Positions 16,663 through 24,545 of a stretch of 64,000 nt of DNA are shown here, piece after piece. Each line of letters starts with the position of its first letter. The first letter of the stretch is position 1. The notes under the pieces were generated by a model. The model made no database searches and was not told the DNA's origin. It saw nothing but the letters and a program-made list of their open reading frames with translations. A program made the translations under genes and the position numbers. The stretch is from Galbibacter sp038433465 (GTDB lineage: Bacteria > Bacteroidota > Bacteroidia > Flavobacteriales > Flavobacteriaceae): contig NZ_JAESVF010000004.1 in assembly GCF_038433465.1 (NCBI RefSeq), positions 186,001 through 250,000 on the forward strand, in the 5' to 3' direction.

Positions 16663-17628
16663 TTTATAAACTGTGACTTGATAAATCTTTCAAAGACGAA
16701 TAAAAACTTCGAAACTTTTATCGCAACTTGTATCCATACGTCAAAAAATGAGGCGCTTAGTTTATCTACCTATCAATTAATTAACTCCTACGGAAAAGGT
16801 ACTATCTCGCTAATTGAGTTTGAAGAAGTTTCAGTTCAGGTTTCTAATTTTGAGTTGGAACGCGATTTAGTTTTTTATGATGAATTTGATGAAAATGTGC
16901 TACTGATGTCTTTTTTACTCGACGGAGAAAAGATTATTTCTCTTCGTGGTAATTCTGATATTTTAAATGAAAGTCAAGAGTGCTATGCTAGTAAAATAGC
17001 AAACTTTAAAGGATATATTAGGTTTACAGGAGGGAAGCCTTTAAGGCAAGTTACTATCAGGCTACCGTATTCGTTCCTGAAACAAAAGGGAATTGCAGAT
17101 GCTTCCATGTTTAAATCTTTTGCTGATGAAGATATTGTTCAGCCTATTACCAATGAGATTTTATCAGTATTGATGAGTTTTCAATTTGAAGTTTTAAACC
17201 TACAAGAATTACGATTGGTAGCAGAAGCAAAAGTATTGGAGTTATTGGCATTACAAATGCAATTGTATAAAGAAGGTGTTGCTGAAAAGGTAAATGCAAG
17301 TCAAGATAAAATTCTAAAGAAAGTATACGCAGCCAAACAATTAATGCTTGAAAACCTCGATAAAAACTATTCGATTAAAGAGATGTCTCGAATGCTTGCG
17401 CTCAATGAATATATTTTTAAAAAGGAGTTTAAACGTATTTCGGGGAGTTCTATCAATGAGTTTTATACCCAAGAAAAAATGAATAAGGCTGCAAATTTAT
17501 TGGTTACAAGTCAAATGCCAATTTATGAAATTGCCGAACAGATAGGATACAAAAATGCCACACATTTTAGTGCGGCATTTAAAAGGTTTTACCATAAAAC
17601 TCCTAAGAAGTTTAGGGTAAGTTTATAA
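16642..17628 (+). CDS. AraC-family regulator, PchR-like
   Basis: The 328-residue protein ends in a double helix-turn-helix of about 100 residues (YSIKEMSRMLALNEYIFKKEF, then YEIAEQIGYKNATHFSAAFKRF and KTPKKFR), the AraC signature. The N-terminal 220 residues resemble the ligand domain of PchR-type regulators (LRQVTIRLPYSFLKQKG and LELLALQMQLY). PchR of Pseudomonas senses ferrisiderophore and activates the receptor gene. It is divergent from the receptor with 81 bases between the start codons, so it likely activates that gene when the siderophore is present. Its stop codon overlaps the opposite-strand channel gene by six bases. Confidence 0.9.
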   Translation: MEKKRRDFINCDLINLSKTNKNFETFIATCIHTSKNEALSLSTYQLINSYGKGTISLIEFEEVSVQVSNFELERDLVFYDEFDENVLLMSFLLDGEKIISLRGNSDILNESQECYASKIANFKGYIRFTGGKPLRQVTIRLPYSFLKQKGIADASMFKSFADEDIVQPITNEILSVLMSFQFEVLNLQELRLVAEAKVLELLALQMQLYKEGVAEKVNASQDKILKKVYAAKQLMLENLDKNYSIKEMSRMLALNEYIFKKEFKRISGSSINEFYTQEKMNKAANLLVTSQMPIYEIAEQIGYKNATHFSAAFKRFYHKTPKKFRVSL

Positions 17629-18819
17629 CTCATTTTCTTTTTTACTAGGAGTTTTGGTTTTCATTTTCTGAAGAATTTCTTTAAAGTGTTCTCCTGCAGC
17701 TTCACGTCCGCCAAGACCATAACTTAAAGCAATCGTTACTGCCAATGCACCCATAATAAAAGTAAAAGCAATTTCTACAATTTCGTTTGCAATTCCCATG
17801 GTTCTTAACGCAATAGCAATAAACAACGCTAAAGAAGCCGCTCTTACAATTCCTGCAATAAAAGTATTGTTGTTAGATTTCGAGATCATGTTGTAAATAA
17901 GCAACGAAATGTAATTTCCGATAGCAAGAATTACCAATCCAAATATGATTTGTCCTGTAAGCGTTAAGATATCATTTAAGATATAGGTAAGTTGGTCTAA
18001 TTGTAATATTTCTACTGCGGTTATAATTCCGAAGAAAACAATAAAGAAGTAAAATACATTCGAAACAATTTTTGCAAGCGACTGTTTTTCTCCAATTATT
18101 TTTTGAAGCTGAATTTTTTCTGATAAACTATCAACTTTCATGCTTTTTAATAAGTCTTCAATTAGGTTGGTTAAGTATTTTCCTCCCCAAATGAAAAGTA
18201 CCAAAATAGCACCAGCAATAAGAACTTCACCAATTAAATCGGTAAACTTCATCAAGATATTATTAGCTGGTTCTGATATCGATTTTATGTTAAGCGCGTT
18301 AAAAGCTTGAATTAAAAAAGGTACAAAAATGATAATGAAAACAACTTTTTGAACAATGTTTACAAGTGTTTCTGTGTCTTTAAATCCTGTCTTGTCTACC
18401 AACTTATCGATAAACGAACCACCAAGATTTATTAAATTTGATACAAATTTGGCAAGTAAATATCCCGCAAAAGCAATTAAAAAGGCTGCAATTATACTTG
18501 GAATAAAACTTAGAATTTCGGTTACCATACTTTCTACTGGTGTTAACACTTGGCTAACTCCCAAGAGTTCTAATACCACCATAATTACAATAATCATGAT
18601 TACGTAGTAAAATATATTTCCGATAAATTTGTTGGTATTCCCGATGTCGGTTTTTCCTAAGATTTTTTCATCCCAAGAAGTTTTTTTAAGCAACTTTACA
18701 ACAAGTGCTTTTGCCCCACGAGCAATAAGCCATCCTATAAATAGGACGACTATGGCTCCTAAAATATTGGGCATAAACCTTAAAATGTGGTCTGTGATAA
18801 TGTGTATTGTTTCTCTCAT
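17623..18819 (-). CDS. Mechanosensitive ion channel family protein (CmpX-like)
   Basis: The 398-residue inner-membrane protein has about ten predicted helices with the repeated ILGAIVVLFIGWLIARGAKA and SFIPSIIAAFLIAFAGYLLAKF pattern of CmpX/TM-helix-repeat MscS relatives. Near the end, MGALAVTIALSYGLGGREAAGEHF is the pore-lining MscS-like stretch. It lacks the large cytoplasmic cage of true MscS and ends 30 residues later. CmpX-type proteins affect membrane stress and small-molecule leakage; this is inferred. It is monocistronic, convergent with the AraC gene with a six-base overlap. Confidence 0.8.
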   Translation of the reverse strand: MRETIHIITDHILRFMPNILGAIVVLFIGWLIARGAKALVVKLLKKTSWDEKILGKTDIGNTNKFIGNIFYYVIMIIVIMVVLELLGVSQVLTPVESMVTEILSFIPSIIAAFLIAFAGYLLAKFVSNLINLGGSFIDKLVDKTGFKDTETLVNIVQKVVFIIIFVPFLIQAFNALNIKSISEPANNILMKFTDLIGEVLIAGAILVLFIWGGKYLTNLIEDLLKSMKVDSLSEKIQLQKIIGEKQSLAKIVSNVFYFFIVFFGIITAVEILQLDQLTYILNDILTLTGQIIFGLVILAIGNYISLLIYNMISKSNNNTFIAGIVRAASLALFIAIALRTMGIANEIVEIAFTFIMGALAVTIALSYGLGGREAAGEHFKEILQKMKTKTPSKKENEL

Positions 18820-18887
18820 GTCAATTATTTTTTAAATGAGCTGACAAGATAAGAGAAAATTTACGCTATTTCAAGGAAAAGGACTAT

Positions 18888-19709
18888 TTATTTAAAACTG
18901 TTGATAGTTTTTCTGATGGCAACTAACTGACTCAAAAGATTTTCAAGTAAATCTAAGTGCAACATATTTGCTCCATCACTTTTGGCATTAGCTGGGTCGA
19001 AGTGTGTTTCCATAAACAAACCGTTTACACCAGCGGCAATTCCTGCTTTCGCAATCGTGCCAATCATTTCTGGACGACCGCCAGTAACTCCGCTACTTTG
19101 GTTTGGCTGTTGCAACGAGTGCGTTACATCAAGCACAACAGGAGCATATTGCTTCATGGTAGGAATACCTCTAAAATCCACAATCATGTCTTGATATCCA
19201 AACATCGTTCCTCTGTCGGTAATAACGGCTTGTTCATTTCCGCAGTCTAAAACTTTTTGCACCGCATGTTTCATGCTCTCAGGACTCATAAATTGTCCCT
19301 TTTTTAAATTGATGGTTTTTCCTGTGTTAGCCGCCGCAACCACCAAATCGGTTTGGCGTACTAAAAAAGCAGGAATTTGTAAAACATCAACATACTCAGC
19401 GGCCAAGTTAGCATCTCTTATTTCGTGGATGTCGGTTACTGTTGGCACGTGGAAAGTTTCTGAAACTTTACGGAGTATTTTAAGTGCTTTTTCATCGCCA
19501 ATACCTGTAAAAGAATCAATACGGCTACGGTTTGCCTTTTTAAAACTTCCTTTAAAAATGTATGGAATTTCTAACTTATCGGTAATGGCTACAGCCTTTT
19601 CAGCAATTCGCATTGCCATGTCTTCGCCTTCAATGGCACATGGACCCGCCAATAAAAAGAAATTGTCGCTGTCGGTGTGTTTTATCTGTGGAATGTTATT
19701 TAAATTCAT
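18888..19709 (-). CDS. kdsA: KdsA, 3-deoxy-8-phosphooctulonate synthase
   Basis: KdsA condenses phosphoenolpyruvate and arabinose 5-phosphate to Kdo 8-phosphate for the lipopolysaccharide inner core. The 273-residue product shows the family motifs: LLAGPCAIEGE near residue 20, FKGSFKKANRSR (phosphate and PEP binding) near residue 54, a TDRGTMFGYQDMIVDFRG segment, and DVTHSLQQPNQSSGVTGGRPE. Length and motifs are normal. The retained Asn-x-Arg-Ser pattern and lack of a Cys metal ligand at the usual spot would distinguish metal-free and metal-dependent classes; I did not resolve this. It is transcribed alone, with a -7 box upstream. Confidence 0.97.
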   Translation of the reverse strand: MNLNNIPQIKHTDSDNFFLLAGPCAIEGEDMAMRIAEKAVAITDKLEIPYIFKGSFKKANRSRIDSFTGIGDEKALKILRKVSETFHVPTVTDIHEIRDANLAAEYVDVLQIPAFLVRQTDLVVAAANTGKTINLKKGQFMSPESMKHAVQKVLDCGNEQAVITDRGTMFGYQDMIVDFRGIPTMKQYAPVVLDVTHSLQQPNQSSGVTGGRPEMIGTIAKAGIAAGVNGLFMETHFDPANAKSDGANMLHLDLLENLLSQLVAIRKTINSFK

Positions 19710-19727
19710 CTTCTAAAAATTTAATAG

Positions 19728-19735
19728 CAAAGATA
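19728..19735 (-). promoter_or_regulatory. Promoter -7 box (TATCTTTG) for kdsA
   Basis: TATCTTTG on the minus strand, 18 bases before the kdsA ATG, fits TAnnTTTG. No -33 TTG found at normal spacing. Confidence 0.5.
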
Positions 19736-19938
19736 CTGTTTTAGCAATTAATTAATTCGATTTAGTTGAAGATTACCAGTTCTTTTACACTTTCAAATTT
19801 CTGAAATATCATCGATAAACATTTGTAAGTTTTATGAAATTCGTAGTTTCCTGACGCTTTGTAATTTAGGAGGAAGTGGCAAATTGTAAATTCAGCGTGT
19901 AAATAATTAATAATCAAATAATTAAATATTTTTATTTT

Positions 19939-19973
19939 TTTGTGCTATCTGTAATAAATATACATTACCTTTG
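19939..19973 (+). promoter_or_regulatory. Promoter for typA
   Basis: TACCTTTG (19966-19973) fits TAnnTTTG, with TTTG at 19939-19942 as the -33 element at 23-base spacing. The typA ATG is 25 bases further downstream. Confidence 0.6.
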
Positions 19974-19997
19974 CGCCCTTAAAAGCTAGGGTATAAT

Positions 19998-21803
19998 ATG
20001 ACTTCAATTAAAAACATAGCAATTATTGCACACGTTGACCACGGAAAAACTACGTTGGTTGATAAAATAATGTATCACTGCCAGTTATTTCGTGAAAACG
20101 AAAATACAGGAGATTTAATTCTTGATAATAACGATTTAGAGCGTGAACGTGGTATTACTATTACCTCAAAAAATGTATCTGTTATTTACAAGGATACAAA
20201 AATTAATATTATCGATACTCCTGGTCACGCCGATTTTGGTGGTGAGGTAGAGCGTGTTTTAAATATGGCCGATGGGGTTTTACTTTTAGTAGATGCTTTT
20301 GAAGGACCAATGCCTCAAACGCGTTTTGTACTGCAAAAAGCAATTGATTTAGGTTTAAAACCATGTGTGGTTGTAAATAAAGTTGATAAAGAAAACTGTA
20401 CTCCAGAGGAGGTACATGAAAAGGTATTCGATTTAATGTTCGAATTAGGAGCAGAGGAGTGGCAGTTAGATTTTCCAACAGTTTACGGTTCAGCTAAAAA
20501 CAACTGGATGAGTACCGATTGGAAAAATCAAACTGAAAATATTGAACCTTTATTAGATATGGTAATTGAGCATATTCCAGCGCCTAAATTACCAGAAGGA
20601 AACACCCAAATGCTTATTACATCATTAGACTTCTCTAGCTTTACAGGACGTATTGCTATTGGACGTTTAACTAGAGGTGAGTTAAAAGCAGGACAGAATA
20701 TTTCATTAGTAAAACGCGATGGTTCTGTTGTGAAAAATAAAATTAAAGAACTTCATGTTTTTGAAGGTCTTGGACGTATAAAAGTTGACGAAGTACAAAC
20801 AGGAGATATCTGTGCGCTTGTTGGTTTAGAAGGGTTTGAAATTGGAGATACTGTTGCCGATTTTGAAAATCCAGAAGGACTTAAAACTATCGCAATTGAT
20901 GAGCCTACCATGAGTATGTTGTTTACAATTAACGATTCGCCTTTCTTCGGAAAAGATGGGAAATTTGTTACTTCTCGACATATTAAAGACCGTTTAACTA
21001 AAGAGTTAGAGAAAAATTTAGCACTTCGAGTTAACGAAACGGATAGTGCCGATAAATTCTTGGTTTTTGGTCGTGGGGTATTACACCTTTCTGTATTAAT
21101 TGAAACTATGCGCCGTGAAGGTTACGAGCTTCAAATTGGACAGCCACAAGTTATCATCAAAGAAATTGATGGTAAAAAATGTGAGCCAATAGAAGAGTTA
21201 ACAATCGATTTACCAGAAGAAGTTTCAGGGAAAGCGGTAGAAATGGTAACACTTCGTAAAGGAGAAATGTTAAGTATGGAACCAAAAGGAGAGCGTATGA
21301 ACATTGTGTTCAATATTCCTTCTAGAGGTATCATAGGGTTACGTAATCAATTGCTTACAGCAACGGCTGGAGAGGCTATTATGAACCACCGTTTCTTAGA
21401 ATATCAACCATACAAAGGAGAAATTCCTGGAAGAAATAACGGGTCTTTAATTTCTATGGAAAACGGAAAAGCAATTCCTTATTCTATTGATAAATTACAA
21501 GATAGAGGTAAATTCTTTGTTGATCCTAACGAAGAAATTTACGAAGGGCAAGTAGTTGGAGAGAATTCGCGTAGTGATGATATGACCGTGAATATTACTA
21601 AAACGAAAAAACTTTCGAACGTACGTTCTTCTGGAGCAGATGATAAAGCTAAAATTGTTCCAGCAATTAAATTCTCTTTAGAAGAAGCTTTAGAGTATAT
21701 CCAAAAAGATGAGTATGTTGAGGTAACTCCAAAAACAATGCGTATCCGTAAGATTTACTTAAAAGAAACCGATCGTAAAAGAATGGGAAAACAAGTAGGG
21801 TAA
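19998..21803 (+). CDS. typA: TypA/BipA, ribosome-associated translational GTPase
   Basis: The 601-residue product has the complete GTPase set: AHVDHGKTTLVDKIM (P-loop, near residue 11), RGITI (switch I), DTPGHADFG (switch II) and NKVDKE (base recognition). The C-terminal region (YKGEIPGRNNGSLISMENGKA, FVDPNEEIYEGQVVGE) is the BipA-specific module and distinguishes it from EF-G and LepA. TypA binds the ribosome and supports assembly and growth under stress. It is monocistronic between its own promoter and terminator. Confidence 0.97.
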   Translation: MTSIKNIAIIAHVDHGKTTLVDKIMYHCQLFRENENTGDLILDNNDLERERGITITSKNVSVIYKDTKINIIDTPGHADFGGEVERVLNMADGVLLLVDAFEGPMPQTRFVLQKAIDLGLKPCVVVNKVDKENCTPEEVHEKVFDLMFELGAEEWQLDFPTVYGSAKNNWMSTDWKNQTENIEPLLDMVIEHIPAPKLPEGNTQMLITSLDFSSFTGRIAIGRLTRGELKAGQNISLVKRDGSVVKNKIKELHVFEGLGRIKVDEVQTGDICALVGLEGFEIGDTVADFENPEGLKTIAIDEPTMSMLFTINDSPFFGKDGKFVTSRHIKDRLTKELEKNLALRVNETDSADKFLVFGRGVLHLSVLIETMRREGYELQIGQPQVIIKEIDGKKCEPIEELTIDLPEEVSGKAVEMVTLRKGEMLSMEPKGERMNIVFNIPSRGIIGLRNQLLTATAGEAIMNHRFLEYQPYKGEIPGRNNGSLISMENGKAIPYSIDKLQDRGKFFVDPNEEIYEGQVVGENSRSDDMTVNITKTKKLSNVRSSGADDKAKIVPAIKFSLEEALEYIQKDEYVEVTPKTMRIRKIYLKETDRKRMGKQVG

Positions 21804-21824
21804 TTTCCTTCAGTATATAAAATA

Positions 21825-21863
21825 AAAAATCGGCTAAGATTCATTTCCTAGCCGATTTTTTTT
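21825..21863 (+). terminator. Terminator of typA (also faces ppgK)
   Basis: AAAAATCGGCTA pairs with TAGCCGATTTTT, followed by a T run, 22 bases after the typA stop. It lies between convergent genes. Confidence 0.9.
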
Positions 21864-21879
21864 GTGCTTGTATTTAGCT

Positions 21880-22632
21880 TTATGATTTCACCGAAGCCAA
21901 TTCTTTTGCCGCATAAGCAGCACCAATAATACCAGCCTCGTTTAAAGTTTGTGCTTGAATGGTAGGAACTTTCATGTCTAAGTACTGTTCAAATTCATCA
22001 AAGTATTTGCTTCCGCCACCACCGATAATAAACAAATCTGGACAAAGAATAAGGTCGACGTAATTTAAAAATTTATTAAAGCGTTTACCCCATTTTTTAA
22101 AACTCATGTTTTCGTTTTTCCGAACAGAGTTTGCAGCGTAGTTTTCTACGTTTTTGTATTTTTTATAGTACATCTGTCCGAGTTCGAAATTCGGAATTAA
22201 TGCGCCGTTATAAAATGCTCCGCAGCCTAAACCAGTTCCAACAGTAATAATTAATACGAGTCCGTTTTTACCTTTTCCTGCTCCAAAGTTCATTTCGGCA
22301 ATTCCGGCAACATCAGCATCGTTGGCAACAACAAATGGGAGTCCAGTTTCTGTTTCAAACAATTCTTCGGCATTAACTCCAATCCATTTTTTGTGCAAAT
22401 TACTTTCGGTAAGTGCTACACCGTTTTTTATAGCTGTTGGAAATCCGCACCCAACTGGGCCTTTCCATTCAAAATGATGAACAATTTTTTTAATTACGGC
22501 ACTCATGGCGCCAGGTGTTGCAGGGCGAGGGGTTTCTATTCGAAAACGTTCGGTTAATAAGGTTCCTTTTTCTACGTCTACAATAGCTCCCTTCATGCCA
22601 GAAGCACCAATATCTATCCCTAAAATCTCCAT
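21880..22632 (-). CDS. ppgK: Polyphosphate glucokinase (ROK family)
   Basis: The 250-residue product starts GIDIGASGMKGAIVDVEKG, the phosphate-binding motif of PpgK-type ROK kinases; the hexose-site Asn-Asp segment VVANDADVAGIAEMNFG and TVGTGLGCGAFYNG follow. These enzymes phosphorylate glucose with polyphosphate and/or ATP. The ROK zinc-binding motif (CxCGxxGC) is absent, as expected for PpgK. Length is normal. It is convergent with typA and divergent from the small YgjV-like gene. Confidence 0.9.
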   Translation of the reverse strand: MEILGIDIGASGMKGAIVDVEKGTLLTERFRIETPRPATPGAMSAVIKKIVHHFEWKGPVGCGFPTAIKNGVALTESNLHKKWIGVNAEELFETETGLPFVVANDADVAGIAEMNFGAGKGKNGLVLIITVGTGLGCGAFYNGALIPNFELGQMYYKKYKNVENYAANSVRKNENMSFKKWGKRFNKFLNYVDLILCPDLFIIGGGGSKYFDEFEQYLDMKVPTIQAQTLNEAGIIGAAYAAKELASVKS

Positions 22633-22800
22633 GTTTTTCTTTTTCTGTTAAGAACTCTTGTAGTATAAAAATAATAGATTATTATAATTTTTCTGCAATT
22701 TTTGAATTTTTTGTAAAAATAAATCTGCTTTTTGGGTTATATTTATTGGTAATACAGAAAAGCTATATCTTTAAAGTAGCAGTTTTTATCTAATTATACT

Positions 22801-23055
22801 ATGGAATATTTTGATACTTCGCTTACCGAACTTATTGGTTATGCAGCTTCGTTGGGAGTTTTGCTTTCCTTTTTTATGAAAGAAATAAGCAGACTTAGAA
22901 TTGTTAATTCGATAGGGTGTTTCTTTTTTGTTATTTATGGAATTATGCTTCCGTCCATACCAATTATTATTACCAATGCGGCTATTTTGGGTGTTAACTT
23001 TTATTATTTATTAATAAGAAAAGAGAATGCATCCAAAGAAGAAATTAAGGAGTAA
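22801..23055 (+). CDS. YgjV-like small membrane protein
   Basis: This 84-residue protein has three hydrophobic helices (LIGYAASLGVLLSFFM, VNSIGCFFFVIYGIML, IITNAAILGVNFYYLL) and a short charged tail. The G-Y-A-A-S-x-x-x-x-x-x-F-x-x-K and N-x-x-G-x-x-x-F-x-x-Y-G pattern is that of the YgjV-like small inner-membrane family. Function is unknown. It converges on ftsE with a 14-base gap. Confidence 0.7.
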   Translation: MEYFDTSLTELIGYAASLGVLLSFFMKEISRLRIVNSIGCFFFVIYGIMLPSIPIIITNAAILGVNFYYLLIRKENASKEEIKE

Positions 23056-23069
23056 AATTGAGTTTGTGT

Positions 23070-23753
23070 TTACACATTTTTCTGTACCACTTCAAACACT
23101 TTGCTTCCGTCGCATTTTAAAGTTTTAGAAGGGAATTTCAGCAACAATGCATAATCATGAGTGGCCATTAAAATGGTACGTCCGTTCTTGTTGATGTCTT
23201 GTAAAACCTTCATGACCTCTACGCTGGTTTGTGGGTCTAAATTTCCTGTAGGCTCATCGGCAAGAATAAGTTCGGGATCGTTTAAAAGTGCACGAGCAAT
23301 GGCAATTCTTTGTTGTTCACCGCCCGACAGTTGGTGCGGAAATTTAAAACCTTTAGTAGCCATTCCAACCTTGGTGAGCACTTCGTCAATTCGAGCAGTA
23401 ATTTCGTTTTTATCGGTCCATCCAGTAGCTTTTAAAACAAACAATAAATTGTCGTTTATAGTACGGTCTGGCAGTAATTTAAAATCTTGAAAAACAATAC
23501 CGAGTTTTCTGCGTAAAAACGGAATATCTTTTTCTTTTAAAGTCCTTAAATCGTAGTCAACAATAGACCCAGAGCCTTGCGTAAGCGGTAAATCTCCGTA
23601 AAGAGTTTTCATAAAACTACTCTTTCCGCTTCCCGTTTTTCCAATTAAATATACAAACTCTCCTTTCGAAATATTTAAATTAATTTCGCTTAAAACTAAA
23701 TTTTCTCTTTGGTAAATAGCAACGTCTCTTAGTTCTAAAATTACTTCACTCAT
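23070..23753 (-). CDS. ftsE: FtsE, cell-division ABC ATPase
   Basis: The 227-residue product is an ABC ATPase with Walker A GKTGSGKSS, Q-loop (VFQDFKLL), signature LSGGEQQRIAIARALL, Walker B LILADEPTGNLD and H-loop MATHD. The VFQDFKLLPDRTINDN stretch is typical of FtsE. In most bacteria FtsE pairs with the membrane protein FtsX to activate cell-wall hydrolases at division. No ftsX is adjacent here, so the partner must be elsewhere. The call to FtsE over a LolD-like paralogue is by motif wording, and LolD remains possible. Confidence 0.85.
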   Translation of the reverse strand: MSEVILELRDVAIYQRENLVLSEINLNISKGEFVYLIGKTGSGKSSFMKTLYGDLPLTQGSGSIVDYDLRTLKEKDIPFLRRKLGIVFQDFKLLPDRTINDNLLFVLKATGWTDKNEITARIDEVLTKVGMATKGFKFPHQLSGGEQQRIAIARALLNDPELILADEPTGNLDPQTSVEVMKVLQDINKNGRTILMATHDYALLLKFPSKTLKCDGSKVFEVVQKNV

Positions 23754-23898
23754 AGGTAAAATATCGGTGTTTGTGTACTCACTTGGTGAGCTTTGTTTTG
23801 CATCAGTTTAAACTGATTTTTTATTTTCTTCTGAAGAAAAACTTCATTAGGTAAAGGTAAATATAATAAGTAATTTTCATCTGTTCTTTTTTATTTTT

Positions 23899-24033
23899 TT
23901 AGCTGAAGCAGATTTGTTCAGTAGAAAAATACTTCATGCAAAATATTCAGAAGGAAACCGATTTACTTTAACAAGAGTTCAAGATTTGATTGATAAAATT
24001 TGTAATAAAATTGACCTATTGAAAAAGTTTTAA
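23899..24033 (+). pseudogene. Possible C-terminal gene remnant
   Basis: An open frame of 44 codons ends at TAA 24031-24033 and reads like a real protein tail (SRKILHAKYSEGNRFTLTRV, then helix-like QDLIDKICNKIDLLKKF). There is no start codon: upstream of the frame is only A/T-rich sequence. The last bases run into the dispersed repeat. I do not recognise the source gene; it could be a chance open frame. Confidence 0.3.
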
Positions 24034-24188
24034 AAATCAAGGAAGCAGTAGTGGCACCAGATAAAAAGCTGTTTGAGCGAAGCGAGTTCTTTTTATCTGT
24101 GGAGGATGGTTCCGTAGATTTTCTTATACTTTTTTAATCAGTCTTGACTTTTTTGTTTCGTTTTTGTGTCAAGACAAAAATGAAAGTA
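24013..24188 (+). repeat. Dispersed repeat B, copy 1 (inverse of 55102-55282)
   Basis: About 175 bases recur in inverted orientation at 55102-55282 with few mismatches, for example GGAGGATGGTTCCGTAGATT and GTCTTGACTTTTTTGTTTCG. It contains two hairpins: AGATAAAAAG...CTTTTTATCT around GTTTGAGCGAAGCGAG, and GTCTTGAC...GTCAAGAC at the right end. It encodes no convincing protein. Confidence 0.85.
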
Positions 24189-24440
24189 TAATTAAATAAT
24201 TGAAATGTATTTAGTTGAAATTTATTTAAAATGACACTTATATCAAATTCACATTATTTTATAAAACACAACCTAACTTTTTGTTTTAAAGAATGTTATA
24301 TGTAACAAACATAATTGTTGTTTTTTCAGTTTAAAAGAAGAGAACTAAAGCTCATTTAGGTAAACAACTTTATGTAAGAGAATTTGTCGTTTTAGTATAA
24401 TTATAACAAAAAAACTACGTTATTTATACAATCAATCCTG

Positions 24441-24448
24441 TATTTTTG
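24441..24448 (+). promoter_or_regulatory. Promoter -7 box (TATTTTTG) for the TPR/barrel pair
   Basis: TATTTTTG fits TAnnTTTG and lies 97 bases before the ATG at 24546. No clear -33 element. Confidence 0.4.
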
Positions 24449-24545
24449 AATTGAATTTTATTGCTGAGTTTACTCGTAAAACGCGAATTATTAAGCGAAG
24501 AATAAAATTAAAAATGCAACTTAAAAAGAGATTAAACAACTTTAT

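Larger units (their letters stand above)
23754..24545. other. Gene-free stretch between ftsE and the TPR gene
   Basis: This 792-base A/T-rich interval contains a possible gene remnant (23899-24033), the dispersed repeat copy at 24013-24188, and the TPR-gene promoter at 24441-24448. I found nothing else I can support. Confidence 0.6.
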
